From the NCBI GenBank assembly GCA_963806145.1, contig CAWDXD010000032.1, positions 62,001-126,000 of the forward strand: DNA of 64,000 nucleotides. Reading direction: 5' to 3'. A program made the position numbers and the translations under genes. Source of the stretch: DASXKD01 sp963806145 (lineage in GTDB: Bacteria > Actinomycetota > Actinomycetes > Streptosporangiales > Streptosporangiaceae). The notes below the pieces were generated by a model. That model saw only the letters and a program-made list of their open reading frames with translations. It was not told the DNA's origin and did not search any database. Below are positions 25,525 to 35,130 of this stretch, in pieces; within the stretch, counting starts at the first letter, position 1; each line of letters starts with the position of its first letter.

Positions 25525-26370
25525 CTACTGAGGTCGCCGGAATGCCTGGTAAACCCACTGGGCACGGTCCCGGAGCAGGGCCAGGGCGGGCTCTTCCCAC
25601 TGCTCCCGCAGGGCCGCCTTGGACCGGTCCCGGTCCCCGGACGGAACCCAGGCCGCCGCCGTCCCCGCACCCGCCTGCTCCTGGCTGCGGCGGGTCAGCA
25701 GCGCGATCTCGGGAAGCAGGTCCTCGGCGGTCACCGTGCCGGACTCGAAACCGAGCAGCACCGGCGACAGCGTGCCGCGAAGCTTGATCAACTCGAAGCA
25801 CCGGCTCGTGTTCTGCTCGGTCGGCTCGAATTCGGCGAACCTGGTGCCGAACCTGTCGTTGACCCGCCGGGTTACCATCCCGAAGTCCTGGGTGACCTCC
25901 TCGAAGTCGGCGACCACCATCCGGTCACGGCAGGGCAGCAGCCGCCGGTAGAACCGCGTGTACGCGACCAGCGCGTCCCGCAGTGCCACGTCCGGCTCCC
26001 GTACGAGCTGCGACAAGATCGCTTCCCGTGGGTCCCTGATGACGGCCAGCGCGGGGACACCGGCCCGCGCCGCCGCGACAAGCTGCGCCGGGGCGTGCAG
26101 GTGATGGGCGAGCCGTACCGGCCCCGGCTGGGCAAGCTGCAGCGCGTAGACCGCGAACGTGGAGGCGCACCGGGTATAGCCGTCGATCACCAGCTCGGTG
26201 GCGGAACTGATCACTTCCGGGCTCGGCCCGGGGTACTTGAGCCGGGCAAATGGCAGGTACAGCGTGGGGGACTCGGAGAACCGCGCCCGGAGCCGGTGCC
26301 GGGCCCGGCGCGCCAGCGTCGCCCGCTGATGCCGTTCCCTGCGGGCCGCGAGTGCCTGCGCCGAAGTCAT
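25525..26370 (-). CDS. Sulfotransferase family protein
   Basis: A 281-aa protein. The PAPS 5'-phosphosulfate loop is seen as VIDGYTRCASTFAVYAL (residues ~64-80), and the 3'-phosphate site as LAVIRDPREAILSQ. These motifs match the carbohydrate/P-loop sulfotransferases. It starts 3 bases after the glycosyltransferase stop and is followed by ATP sulfurylase. Most likely it transfers sulfate to a sugar of the exported glycan; the acceptor is unknown. Confidence 0.8.
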   Translation of the reverse strand: MTSAQALAARRERHQRATLARRARHRLRARFSESPTLYLPFARLKYPGPSPEVISSATELVIDGYTRCASTFAVYALQLAQPGPVRLAHHLHAPAQLVAAARAGVPALAVIRDPREAILSQLVREPDVALRDALVAYTRFYRRLLPCRDRMVVADFEEVTQDFGMVTRRVNDRFGTRFAEFEPTEQNTSRCFELIKLRGTLSPVLLGFESGTVTAEDLLPEIALLTRRSQEQAGAGTAAAWVPSGDRDRSKAALREQWEEPALALLRDRAQWVYQAFRRPQ

Positions 26371-26373
26371 GGC

Positions 26374-27597
26374 TCACGCTCCCTTGACGGCGAGGTCGGC
26401 AACGCCGGCCGGGGCGGGCACCGTCGGGGCGCCCAGCAGGCGCTGGTACACGCCGAGGTAGGCGTCCTCCTGCCGGTCCCAGGCCACCCGTTCGGCGACC
26501 AGCCGCCGCCCGGCCTGCCCCAGCTCCGCCCGCCGCGCGGGGTCGCTGAGCAGCTCGTCGATCAGCCGTGCGAAGCCGGCCACGTCCCCGGGAAGTGCAT
26601 AAGCGGCAGCCTCGCAGGCGAGTGCGCGGGTCTCGGCCAGGTCGAAGCTCACGAAGGGCAGGCCGAAGGCCATGTACTCCATGCCCTTGACCGGGGACAC
26701 GATCTCTTCCATGTTCGGCTCCAGGCCGAGGTCCGCGGTGGACAGGTAGGTGAAGGCCTCGTCCTGGCCGGCCCAGCCCGGGAACGACACCCACTGCGAG
26801 ATCTCGAGTTGCGCGGCCAGCCGTATGGCATGAACTCGTGCTTCACCGTCGCCGACGAACGCGAAATGGCAGTCGGTGCGCCCGATGTCATGGACCAGGC
26901 AGGCGACCGCCCGCAGGGCGAGGTCGAGCCGGTCCTGCGGGCCCATGTGGCCCAGCCAGCAGCACAGGAACGGCTTCCCGCACTTGAGCTCCAGCCGTGG
27001 TTCCCGCCGGTGGGCACTGGCAAGGACCGGGCCGTTGCCCACCACCGTCACCGCTTCCGGCGGCAGGCCGCCCCGGGTGAGCGCCGCCTCCCGCAGCGTC
27101 GCGTTGACCGTGATCACCTGGTCCGCCGCCCGGTAGCTGCGCCGCTCCAGCCAGCGCAGCGCCCGGTACACGGCGCCGCGGCGCCCGTAGCGCAGCACGT
27201 ACAGCTCCGGGGACAGGTCCCGCTGATCCAGCACGAGCGGCCGCCCCAGCAGCCGGTACGGTGCCGCGAGCGCGAAATAGATGTCCGGGGTACCGCTGAC
27301 CTGGATGGCGTCGAACCTGTCGCGCCGGAAGACCCCGGCCGCCAGCCACGCGGCCATCGCGAACGAATACCCGTACTCCCAGGCGAAGCCCAGCTTGCCG
27401 GTGCCGTCGGCGGGCGCCCGGTAGGTGCGCAGCCCGGCCCCGGCGGGGCAGGAGTTGGCAGGGTCGCTGCGGCAGATCACCGTGACCCGGTAGCCGTGGC
27501 CGTGCAGCGACGACACCTGTTTCTGCAGCCGGTGGTCCCGGGCCAGGGCGACGTTCTCCACCACGAGCAGGATGTGCGGCTGCCGTGCGCCGGTCAT
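26374..27597 (-). CDS. Family 4-like glycosyltransferase (GT-B)
   Basis: A 407-aa GT-B enzyme. The N-terminal domain starts HILLVVENVALARDHRLQ. The C-terminal nucleotide-sugar domain has CWLGHMGPQDRLDLALRAV, HFAFVGDGEARVHA and a SPVKGMEYMAFGLPFVSFDL segment, where the ExxGxP-like motif appears as EYMAFGLP. Start ATG overlaps the phosphatase stop as ATGA. It is a retaining transferase by family, probably adding a sugar to the lipid-linked repeat unit on the cytoplasmic face. Confidence 0.85.
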   Translation of the reverse strand: MTGARQPHILLVVENVALARDHRLQKQVSSLHGHGYRVTVICRSDPANSCPAGAGLRTYRAPADGTGKLGFAWEYGYSFAMAAWLAAGVFRRDRFDAIQVSGTPDIYFALAAPYRLLGRPLVLDQRDLSPELYVLRYGRRGAVYRALRWLERRSYRAADQVITVNATLREAALTRGGLPPEAVTVVGNGPVLASAHRREPRLELKCGKPFLCCWLGHMGPQDRLDLALRAVACLVHDIGRTDCHFAFVGDGEARVHAIRLAAQLEISQWVSFPGWAGQDEAFTYLSTADLGLEPNMEEIVSPVKGMEYMAFGLPFVSFDLAETRALACEAAAYALPGDVAGFARLIDELLSDPARRAELGQAGRRLVAERVAWDRQEDAYLGVYQRLLGAPTVPAPAGVADLAVKGA

Positions 27598-28286
27598 GCT
27601 TCACTGCCCGCGATCCCGGCGCGCGGCAGGTCCGCCGCGCCCCCATCGGGCGGCGCGGCCAGCCCGATGCCGTCCGGCCCGACGTCGAAGGCGGTCACAG
27701 ATCCCCGGCCCACCGGGATGCGCCAGTTCTCGCCGTCGACGCCGCCGAGCGCGACCAGCGTCAGCCGGATCATCACGGCGTGGGTCACCGCCGCCACCGT
27801 CTCACCGGGGTGCCGCGCGCCCATCAGCTGCAGCGCGTCGACCATGCGCTGCTGTGCGTCGCTGAGCCGCTCGCCGAGCGGGCAGACCGCGTCGCCGGGC
27901 GCCTCCCGGTAGAGGGCGAACGCCTCCGGATCGAACATGGCCGCCTCTTCGGCGGTCATGCCCTCCCAGGCCCCGTAGTCGACGTTGTTCAGGCCGTGCA
28001 GGATCCGGATGTCGGGTACCCGGGCCTCGTCGGCGATGATCTGCGCGGTGGCGATGGTCCGGCGGAGCGGGCCGGTGTACACGGCGGACAGGCCCTCGCC
28101 GGACAGGCGGCGCGCCGCGTCCACGGCGTCCTGGTATCCCTGCGCGTCCAGCGGTATGTCCCGGCGGCCCCGGTAGCGGTTTTCCACGTTGAGCGTGGTC
28201 GTGCCATGGCGCACCAGGTAGAGGCGGCACGCGTCCAGTTGCGGCGCTCCCATCGGGCGGCTGGGAGCCAGGACCTGGTCTGTCAT
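27594..28286 (-). CDS. Histidine phosphatase family (phosphoglycerate mutase-like) protein
   Basis: A 230-aa protein with the phosphohistidine motif YLVRHGTTTLN, then RRTIATAQIIA, NNVDYGAWEGMT and the second His in AAVTHAVMIR. This set fits broad acid/sugar phosphatases of the family. A GGGAGGA sequence precedes ATG 28286. In this operon a sugar-phosphate phosphatase role is plausible. It overlaps the glycosyltransferase by 4 bases. Confidence 0.85.
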   Translation of the reverse strand: MTDQVLAPSRPMGAPQLDACRLYLVRHGTTTLNVENRYRGRRDIPLDAQGYQDAVDAARRLSGEGLSAVYTGPLRRTIATAQIIADEARVPDIRILHGLNNVDYGAWEGMTAEEAAMFDPEAFALYREAPGDAVCPLGERLSDAQQRMVDALQLMGARHPGETVAAVTHAVMIRLTLVALGGVDGENWRIPVGRGSVTAFDVGPDGIGLAAPPDGGAADLPRAGIAGSEA

Positions 28287-28323
28287 GATGTGTCCTCCCT
28301 TAGACGGGCTCGGCTGGGCGCCG

Positions 28324-29955
28324 TTACGAGGGGTCAGCCGTCACGCTGACGTTGTTGGCCGGATGGAGTTCGGTGGCCTCGTGGCCGTCCACCACACCGG
28401 GGAAAGGCCCGGGCCGGCCGAGCCGGTCGGGCTGGCCGGTCCCGGGGCGCGGCGCGGGCCCCCGGCGCAGCCACCGGCGGTGGCCGACGTTGTAGAGCAC
28501 GCTGCCGATCAGCTTTCCGGCCACCTCGCCCGCCTCGTGCATGGCGGCGTCCAGGTGCCCGCGTGTGGACTTCCGTGCATCGCTGACCAGCAGGATCATC
28601 TCCGTGAGGTGAGCCAGCGGCGCGGTGTCGGAGGTGGCGAGCAGGGGCGGCGCGTCGATGATCACGAAATCGGACCGGCTGCGCAGTTCGCCGAGCACGG
28701 TGCGCAGGGCGGGCCGCTGCAGGAACTCCGCCGGGTCGTCCGGCAGTGGCCCGGGCGGCAGCACCCGCAGGCCGTGGATGCCCGGCGCGCGCAGCACCGA
28801 GGCCAGGTCGGCCCGGCCGTCGAGCAGCGTGGACAGGCCCGTCTCGTTCGGCACGCCGAGCAACCGGTGCGCGCTGCCCCACCGCAGGTCGGCGCAGACC
28901 AAGACGGTCCGCCGCCCGGTCTGCGCGAGCGCGACCGCCAGGTTCGCGGCGATCATGCTCTTGCGCTCCCAGCCCGCGCTGGTGACCAGCAGCGTCCGCG
29001 CGCCCCGGGCGGCCCCCGCGGCGATCACCCGCGTCCGCAGGCCGCGGTACGCCTCCGCCACCACTGAATTTGCACCCCAAACGATCGTCAGGTGGCTGGC
29101 CGGGTCCCGGCTCAATGGCTGGTACGCGGGAATCAGGGACAAGACGGGTGCCCCGGACCGGGTTTGCATGTCGGACGGGCCCCGGAGCCGGTCGTCCAGG
29201 TGGTCGCGGATCGCGGCGGTCCCGATCGCCAGGCCCAGGCCGACGATCAGGGCAGCGAGGATGTCGACGAGGTAGTTGGGGCTGGACGGCGAGGCCGGCA
29301 GGTCCGCCGGGGTGATCAGGGTGGCGTGCAGCGTGGTGACGGTGGCCGGTGCGGTGGCCGTCGCCGGGACGTGGTGCCGGGGTGCTGCCGCGGGCTTCGG
29401 CGTCCGGTAGGTGACGTAGGACTCGGCGATGATCTGCGCCCGTTCGCGGGCGACCCAGGGCACCGGGTCCGAGTAGCCGACGTTCATGACCGACGAGCCG
29501 GCCGGCACGTTCAGGGACAGCCCGCGCGACAACTCCGCTACCGGGACTCCGAGCGTCCTTGACGCGATCCCGAGGACGGCCGTGGACGCCACGATCTCCT
29601 TCTCGGTGACCATGTTCGGCCCTTGCAGCGCGGCCGGGTCCGGTGAGGAGAAATAGACGTCCACCGTGGCATGTGACTTGTACTGCGGTGTCTGGCTGTG
29701 CGCGTATGCCGCCGCCGCGGCCACTACCACCACGGTGATCACGAGGATCCAGCGCAGGTGTGCCAGCAGGAACCGGTTCCAGACACCCGGTGCGTCCGGG
29801 GCGCGGCCGAATTCGCGTGCCGTCAGTCCTGCCAGCTGGGTCCCCTGGCCGGTGCCCGGATCCCGGGCGGCCAGCAGACGGTCCAGCTTTCCGCCGGACG
29901 GGGACCGGCGGGGCTGCCCCCCGTCCTCCGTCTCGGCCGTATGGTCCGGCTTCAC
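28324..29955 (-). CDS. Wzz/BY-kinase-like chain length determinant with atypical Walker A
   Basis: A 543-aa protein joining a Wzz-type domain (membrane helices near 68-88 and 225-247 with an extracytoplasmic loop between) to a CpsD/BY-kinase-like domain. Walker A' (TVLVCADLR) and Walker B (DFVIIDAPPLL) are clear. The Walker A is TSAGWERKSMIAANLA: the usual GEGKS is altered, with Arg replacing the last Gly. There is no C-terminal Tyr cluster. It probably regulates polymer length, with doubtful kinase activity. Start ATG 29955 overlaps the polymerase stop. Confidence 0.8.
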   Translation of the reverse strand: MKPDHTAETEDGGQPRRSPSGGKLDRLLAARDPGTGQGTQLAGLTAREFGRAPDAPGVWNRFLLAHLRWILVITVVVVAAAAAYAHSQTPQYKSHATVDVYFSSPDPAALQGPNMVTEKEIVASTAVLGIASRTLGVPVAELSRGLSLNVPAGSSVMNVGYSDPVPWVARERAQIIAESYVTYRTPKPAAAPRHHVPATATAPATVTTLHATLITPADLPASPSSPNYLVDILAALIVGLGLAIGTAAIRDHLDDRLRGPSDMQTRSGAPVLSLIPAYQPLSRDPASHLTIVWGANSVVAEAYRGLRTRVIAAGAARGARTLLVTSAGWERKSMIAANLAVALAQTGRRTVLVCADLRWGSAHRLLGVPNETGLSTLLDGRADLASVLRAPGIHGLRVLPPGPLPDDPAEFLQRPALRTVLGELRSRSDFVIIDAPPLLATSDTAPLAHLTEMILLVSDARKSTRGHLDAAMHEAGEVAGKLIGSVLYNVGHRRWLRRGPAPRPGTGQPDRLGRPGPFPGVVDGHEATELHPANNVSVTADPS

Positions 29956-31559
29956 TGTCCAACCTCCCTAATGGCGGGGTCATGCTGCGTGGTGCCCGGG
30001 CGGGGCTTGGTCCGTGACCGGACCCCGGCCGCTGCGCCGGTGCCGTGGTTTTCGCTTGCGCGGCCCGCCCGTGGTGCCGCGAGGGCCGCCCGTGGTGCCG
30101 CGAGGGCCAGCAGGGCGAAGAATGCGTCGCCGGTGCCCCGGTAGGTCAGGTGCGGATCGAAGATCATCAGGACGCTGATCGTGGCGATGGCGGTGAACAG
30201 CGCGATGCCGGCCACGCTCCGCCCATCCATGCCGCCGCGGCCGGCCCGCCAGCCCCGGCGGACCGCGGCGCAGGCAAGGAACACGAAGCCTGCCAGCAGC
30301 GGAATCCCACCGGCCCACAGCAGCCACGTGTAACCGCTCTCGATCCACACGTAGCCGGTTGCCTGGGTCGCGACGGGAATCCGCGCCGCGGGCCGCACGC
30401 CGAGCAAGAAGTTCCCCCCGGAGAAGAGCCTGGGCCAGAAGTAGGTCTGCAGGTTCGCCAGCCGTCCGGTCCAGCTCACCGGCAGCCCGGACGCCGACTC
30501 GAAGCCGCTGAGCCGCCGGGAGATCACCGGCCACAGGGCGTACCCGGCAACCAGGGCGGCGGGCCCGACGGCCCACAGCAGCCTGGGCTGCTGGATCACG
30601 ATGGCGATGCAGAACACGCCCGCGAGCAGCCCGATCGCGCTGGAGAACTCCCCGGCCGACAGTGCCCCCATCACCAGCACCACGGTGGCGACCGCCAGGG
30701 CAGGGCGGTACCTGCGGAACCGGGTCCACAGTCCGGCCACGATGGCCAGGTTGATGACCGCAAGGTCGGCGGTGGCGGCCGGCAGGCCGAGCGTGGAACT
30801 GCCACGGGCGGCGAACGCGTCGGTGTACCCGAACGGCGCGTAGTAGGTGGCCAGCAGGTGCGGCACGCCGAACAGCCCGAGCGACTGCAAGATCGCCAGG
30901 CCGGCCACCACGGCCGACGCGGCCACCGACAGCCACAGGCACGCCCGCACGTGCCGATCGGTGCTGACGCTGGCCCGGATGAGGACGTAAAGCCCCAGGT
31001 ACTTCCAGAGCACCAGCGCGTAGAGCACGTCGTCCTGGCCGATGGCCTCCTGGCGCACGGCCATCCGCAGCAGCGGCAGCAGGGAACCGGCCACCGCCAT
31101 CAGCACCAGGGCCCATTCCACCGGGCCCAGCCGGATCCTGGGTAGCTGCCCGGTCCGCATCCGGACCACGCCGCGTACGGCGAGGGTGCCGCCGAGCAGC
31201 ACCGCCAGGGCCTCCTGTGGCCGCAGCACGGGCAGCGCCGAGCCGCGGTCGATGCCAGCGGTCAGCGGCGTCAGGAAGATGAGCAGGCACGCGGCCAGCG
31301 CGGGCCGGGCCCACACGGCGGCCACCAGCACGGCAATCACGACAAATACCGCGGCCAGCAGCGGCCGGAGCGCGCAGGCCACGCCCAGCGCCGCCGCGCC
31401 GGGCAATATCACCAGCCCCACCACCCCGCCCAATGCGGGCACCGTCACCCAGCGGCTGCCCGCCTGCCGCAGCCCCCGGCTCTTCCAGGGCAGCGCGGGT
31501 GGTGGCGGCGTGACCGGGCTGCGGTGCCGCACCGGGGAGCGGAGCGCGGCGCTAGCCAT
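29952..31559 (-). CDS. O-antigen polymerase/ligase-like membrane protein (Wzy-like)
   Basis: A 535-aa protein with about 11-12 membrane helices and a large loop near residues 340-410 (WTGRLANLQTYFWPRLFSGG), the layout of Wzy/WaaL proteins. The N-terminal ~35 residues are basic and Pro-rich, and the C-terminal tail is cytoplasmic and charged. Sequence similarity in this family is low, so the call rests on topology and position between flippase and chain-length genes. Confidence 0.75.
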   Translation of the reverse strand: MASAALRSPVRHRSPVTPPPPALPWKSRGLRQAGSRWVTVPALGGVVGLVILPGAAALGVACALRPLLAAVFVVIAVLVAAVWARPALAACLLIFLTPLTAGIDRGSALPVLRPQEALAVLLGGTLAVRGVVRMRTGQLPRIRLGPVEWALVLMAVAGSLLPLLRMAVRQEAIGQDDVLYALVLWKYLGLYVLIRASVSTDRHVRACLWLSVAASAVVAGLAILQSLGLFGVPHLLATYYAPFGYTDAFAARGSSTLGLPAATADLAVINLAIVAGLWTRFRRYRPALAVATVVLVMGALSAGEFSSAIGLLAGVFCIAIVIQQPRLLWAVGPAALVAGYALWPVISRRLSGFESASGLPVSWTGRLANLQTYFWPRLFSGGNFLLGVRPAARIPVATQATGYVWIESGYTWLLWAGGIPLLAGFVFLACAAVRRGWRAGRGGMDGRSVAGIALFTAIATISVLMIFDPHLTYRGTGDAFFALLALAAPRAALAAPRAGRASENHGTGAAAGVRSRTKPRPGTTQHDPAIREVGQ

Positions 31560-33285
31560 CGGCCACCGCCTCGCGGCGGGCCCGGCCGCGCAGGTGGCCG
31601 ATGCCCCCGGCCAGCCAGCCCAGTTCGGGTGCGCGCCAGGCCGCCTGCACGGCGAGGAATATCAGGATCCCCACCGCCGCCGCGGCGGTGATGCCGATCC
31701 GGGCGCCGAGCGGCTTGCCCAGCCAGTGGCCGATCACGGTGGCGGTGAGCCACGCGGGCCCGGCCATCAGGGCCGCGCCCGCCAGGAACTTGCCCAGGGA
31801 GGGAGCGAGCCGCTGCGATCCGCCTTGGGACAGGCCGCGCCAGACGTGGACCGTCAGGTGGCAGGCCGCGGCCGTCACCGCGACCGACAGGGCCAGCCCC
31901 AGCACGACGAGCACCGCCAGGCCGTGCACGAGCAGGGCGGTGCTCACCAGGCCGAGGCACACGGCGGCCTGCAGCAGCATGGAGATCAGCGGAGCGCGGG
32001 TGTCTTTCCTGGCGTATGAGGCGTAGGTGGCGATCAGGAAAGCGGTCTGGCCCACCACCGCCACCGACAGCGCCGCCAGCGACACGGCGACCATCGTGGT
32101 GCCAGCCACGCCGTCCATCCGCCCGAAGGACACCGCGCGCGCCAGCGGGACGGCCAGCACGAGGTAGCCCACGGCGGCGGGAATCGTGATGAAGAAGCCG
32201 AGCGCCAGGCCGCGGACCAGGGTGTCACGGAACGCCGCGACATCCCCGGCCTGGTGCATCCGGGCCAGGCGCGGCAGCAGCGACAGCGCGACGGGCGCCG
32301 CTCCCACCGCGATCGCCAGGTAGTAGAAGTTCAGCGCGATCTGGAACGCGACAACACCGCCGGGCAGCCGGTTCGCCACCACCAGCAGGGTCAGTACCTG
32401 CAACGCCAGCAGCCCCGCCTGCGCCAGCGACGGCAGCGCCCGCCGGATGACCACGCGGACCTCCGGATCGCGCCAGCCGGCCCGGGGCACCAGCAGCACC
32501 CCGGCCCGCCTGGCACCCCACCACTGCACCGCCCCGTGCACGGCGACCGCGGCGGTCGACCCGAGTCCGAGCAGCAGCAGCTCACCGGGAGGGATATCGG
32601 TGAGCCCGGTGCCGGTGCCGTAGATCACCGCCGTCAGCACCAGCACGGCGATCGTGCCCAGGTTCTCCACCGCCGGGGCGCCCGCTGCCAGGGCGAACCG
32701 CTGGCGTGAGTTCATCACCGCGGTGGCAGTGCCGACCACGCCGTAGCAGAAGATCTGCGGGACGAACATGATGATGAGCAGCCGCCCGGTTTCCACCTGT
32801 GCTGCCGCCAGCGCGGGCGTGCCCCCCATCGCGGCGAAGCCAAGCACCAGCGGGCCGAGCACGATCGCGACCGGGGCGATCACGACCAGCGCCACCAGCG
32901 TCATCCCCAGGAAGCCGCCGGCCACCCGGCGCGACGCGGCGTGGTCACCCGCGTCGATGTGGCGGACGAGCGCCGGGACCAGCAGTGAGGAGAACAGCGA
33001 CCCGGCGAGGAACCCGTAGTAGACGAGGTTCGGCAGGGAGTTGGTGAATTGGTAGGTGTTGCCGAAGAACGTCGGCCCGAGTACCGCCCCGATGCAGGCG
33101 AACTTCGCGACGCCGGTGACCCGGCTGACGATCGTCCAGGCGGCCACCGTGATGGAGTCGCCGGCGGCCGCCGCGCCCTGCCCGGCTGCGGGCGCCTCCC
33201 CGCCAGGTGGCGGTACCTGACGGGGAAGCGCCCTCGTGAACCGCCACCGCGCGGCGCTGTTGGGGAGAGCAGGCTCATCGGCCAT
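31552..33285 (-). CDS. MurJ/Wzx-like polysaccharide flippase
   Basis: A ~577-aa MviN/MurJ-family protein with about 14 helices. Typical segments: ARRAGVLLVPRAGWRD, VRVVIRRALPSLAQAG, VVAFQIALNFYYLAIAVGAAPVALSLLPRLARM and YARKDTRAPLISMLLQAAVCLG. ATG 33285 gives a natural MADEPALPNS start; GTG 33327, overlapping the preceding stop as GTGA, is an alternative. It would flip the lipid-linked repeat unit across the membrane. It shares 8 bases with the next gene. Confidence 0.8.
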   Translation of the reverse strand: MADEPALPNSAARWRFTRALPRQVPPPGGEAPAAGQGAAAAGDSITVAAWTIVSRVTGVAKFACIGAVLGPTFFGNTYQFTNSLPNLVYYGFLAGSLFSSLLVPALVRHIDAGDHAASRRVAGGFLGMTLVALVVIAPVAIVLGPLVLGFAAMGGTPALAAAQVETGRLLIIMFVPQIFCYGVVGTATAVMNSRQRFALAAGAPAVENLGTIAVLVLTAVIYGTGTGLTDIPPGELLLLGLGSTAAVAVHGAVQWWGARRAGVLLVPRAGWRDPEVRVVIRRALPSLAQAGLLALQVLTLLVVANRLPGGVVAFQIALNFYYLAIAVGAAPVALSLLPRLARMHQAGDVAAFRDTLVRGLALGFFITIPAAVGYLVLAVPLARAVSFGRMDGVAGTTMVAVSLAALSVAVVGQTAFLIATYASYARKDTRAPLISMLLQAAVCLGLVSTALLVHGLAVLVVLGLALSVAVTAAACHLTVHVWRGLSQGGSQRLAPSLGKFLAGAALMAGPAWLTATVIGHWLGKPLGARIGITAAAAVGILIFLAVQAAWRAPELGWLAGGIGHLRGRARREAVADG

Positions 33286-33323
33286 GCCCAGCCCGCGCGT
33301 GGGACGTGAGTGGCGGCCACGGG

Positions 33324-34010
33324 TCACAGCGCACCGCGGGTGGAGAGCACCACGGGGATGGTCCGGGCGAGAATCCAGAGGTCGAGGGCCAGGCTCTGCC
33401 TGCCCACGTACTCCAGGTCCAGGTCCAGGCCCTGCTTCATGGTGAGCGCGTTCCGTCCGCTCACCTGCCACAGGCCGGTGAGGCCGGGCGGCACGGCGAA
33501 CCGCCGGTCGTAGCCGGCGCCGAACATCTCGGCTTCCCAGGCGAGCGCCGGGCGGGGCCCGACCAGCGACATGTCGCCCCGGATGACGTTGAGCAGCTGG
33601 GGAAGCTCGTCGATGCTGGTGCGCCGCAGCAGCCTGCCGACCCGGGTGATCCTGGCGTCGCCATCGAGCTTGAACACGCCCTCCCGGCCGCCGGCCGGCG
33701 GCCGGGAGTCGGTGAGCAGCTTGCGCACGTACTCCCTGTGCACGTCGTCGGGGCAGCCGGAGTACATGGTCCGGAACTTGCAGAGCACGAACGGGCGCCG
33801 GTCGCGGCCCAGCCGGGCCTGGCGGAACAGGGCCGGCCCGGGGCTGGTCAGCCGGATCATCGCAGCCACTGCCAGCAGCAGCGGGGCCGCCAGGATCAGG
33901 CAGGGCAGCGCCACGGCCAGGTCGAGCAGGCGCTTGGCGAGGCGGGCGTGCGGCGAGATGGCGCCGGCGGCGGGCCGCAGCGTGGGGGCGCCGGCCAGCG
34001 ATTCACGCAA
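33324..34010 (-). CDS. Undecaprenyl-phosphate sugar phosphotransferase (PglC/WcaJ type)
   Basis: A 228-aa monotopic phosphoglycosyltransferase: one N-terminal hydrophobic helix (LLDLAVALPCLILAAPLLLAV), FVLCKFRTMYSG, and the signature DELPQLLNVIRGDMSLVGPRP with PGLTGLWQVSGRN. It starts the repeat unit by loading sugar-1-phosphate on the lipid carrier. TTG 34010 with GGAAGGAG upstream is the chosen start, overlapping the aminotransferase stop. Confidence 0.88.
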   Translation of the reverse strand: MRESLAGAPTLRPAAGAISPHARLAKRLLDLAVALPCLILAAPLLLAVAAMIRLTSPGPALFRQARLGRDRRPFVLCKFRTMYSGCPDDVHREYVRKLLTDSRPPAGGREGVFKLDGDARITRVGRLLRRTSIDELPQLLNVIRGDMSLVGPRPALAWEAEMFGAGYDRRFAVPPGLTGLWQVSGRNALTMKQGLDLDLEYVGRQSLALDLWILARTIPVVLSTRGAL

Positions 34011-35130
34011 CCTGGTGCTCCTTCCCCTGCAGCGCCTCGATCACCGCGTCGCAGACCCGTTCCACCTGGTCATCTGTCATGTGCGGGAACATCGGCAAGG
34101 ACAGCACCTCGTCGGCGCAGCGCTCGGCCACCGGCAGCGGCCGGTCGGCGAAGCGCAGGTACGGCACCTGGCGATGGCAGGGGATCGGATAGTGCACGCC
34201 GGTCTGCACGCCCATCGCCGCAAGGTCCGCGGACACCTGCGCCCGGGCGGGCACGCGCACCACGGCGAGATGGTGGACCCCCCAGGTCCCGGGCACCGGC
34301 GTCACCAGCCGGGCCGGGGTGCCGGCCAGCGCGGCGCGATACCGGGCCGCGACGGACCGCCGCGCGGCGTTCCACGCCTCCAGCCGGGCGAGCTTCGCGG
34401 TGAGCACCACGGCCTGCATCGCGTCGAGGCGGCTGTTGGTCCCGGCGAGTTCGTGCCGGTAGTGCGAGCCCGCCGCCCGGCCGTGGTCGCGCAGCACCCG
34501 GATCCGGCCGGCCAGGCCCGCGTCCGTGGTCACGACCGCTCCCGCGTCGCCGAAGGCGCCGAGGTTCTTGCCCGGGTAGAAGCTGAAACAGCCGGCCACC
34601 CCGCTGGACCCGGCTCTGCGGCCCTGCCAGGTGGCCCCGTGGGCCTGCGCCGCGTCCTCGATCAGCGCGATGCCCGCCCGCTCCGCGGCCGCGCGCAGCG
34701 GCCCCATGTCGGGCATCAGCCCGTACAGGTGGACGACGATCACCGCCGCGGTCCGGGGGGTGAGCGCCGCCTCCAGGCACTCGGGCGTGAGCAGCAGGGT
34801 CTGCGGGCTGACGTCCGCGAACCGCGGCACGGCCCCGGCCAGCAGCACCGCCTCGGCGGTGGCCACGAACGTGTTCGCGGGAACGATCACCTCGTCACCC
34901 GGGCCGACGCCCAGCCCGGTCAGGGTGAGCTGCAGTGCGTCGGTCCCGTTCGCCACGCCGAGCGCATGCGGCACCTGGCAGTAGCCGGCCCACGCCGCCT
35001 CGAACTTCGCCACCTCGTCGCCGCCGATGAACCGGCCCGTGGCCAGCACCCGGGCCCAGCCCTGTTCGACGGCGTCCTGGACCTCCCGGGTCATCGGGGC
35101 CATGTCCAGGAACGGGACCTGGCCGGTCAT
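34003..35130 (-). CDS. DegT/DnrJ/EryC1/StrS sugar aminotransferase
   Basis: A 375-aa PLP aminotransferase. It has PFLDMAPMTREV at the start, IEDAAQAHGATW (PLP-stacking/Asp), and SFYPGKNLGAFGDAGAV holding the internal-aldimine Lys. NSRLDAMQAVVL and GVHYPIPCHRQ are typical. It would convert the 3-keto sugar made by the neighbouring dehydrogenase to a 3-amino sugar (WlbC/WbpE-like role). It overlaps the dehydrogenase gene by 4 bases (ATGA). Confidence 0.88.
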   Translation of the reverse strand: MTGQVPFLDMAPMTREVQDAVEQGWARVLATGRFIGGDEVAKFEAAWAGYCQVPHALGVANGTDALQLTLTGLGVGPGDEVIVPANTFVATAEAVLLAGAVPRFADVSPQTLLLTPECLEAALTPRTAAVIVVHLYGLMPDMGPLRAAAERAGIALIEDAAQAHGATWQGRRAGSSGVAGCFSFYPGKNLGAFGDAGAVVTTDAGLAGRIRVLRDHGRAAGSHYRHELAGTNSRLDAMQAVVLTAKLARLEAWNAARRSVAARYRAALAGTPARLVTPVPGTWGVHHLAVVRVPARAQVSADLAAMGVQTGVHYPIPCHRQVPYLRFADRPLPVAERCADEVLSLPMFPHMTDDQVERVCDAVIEALQGKEHQVA

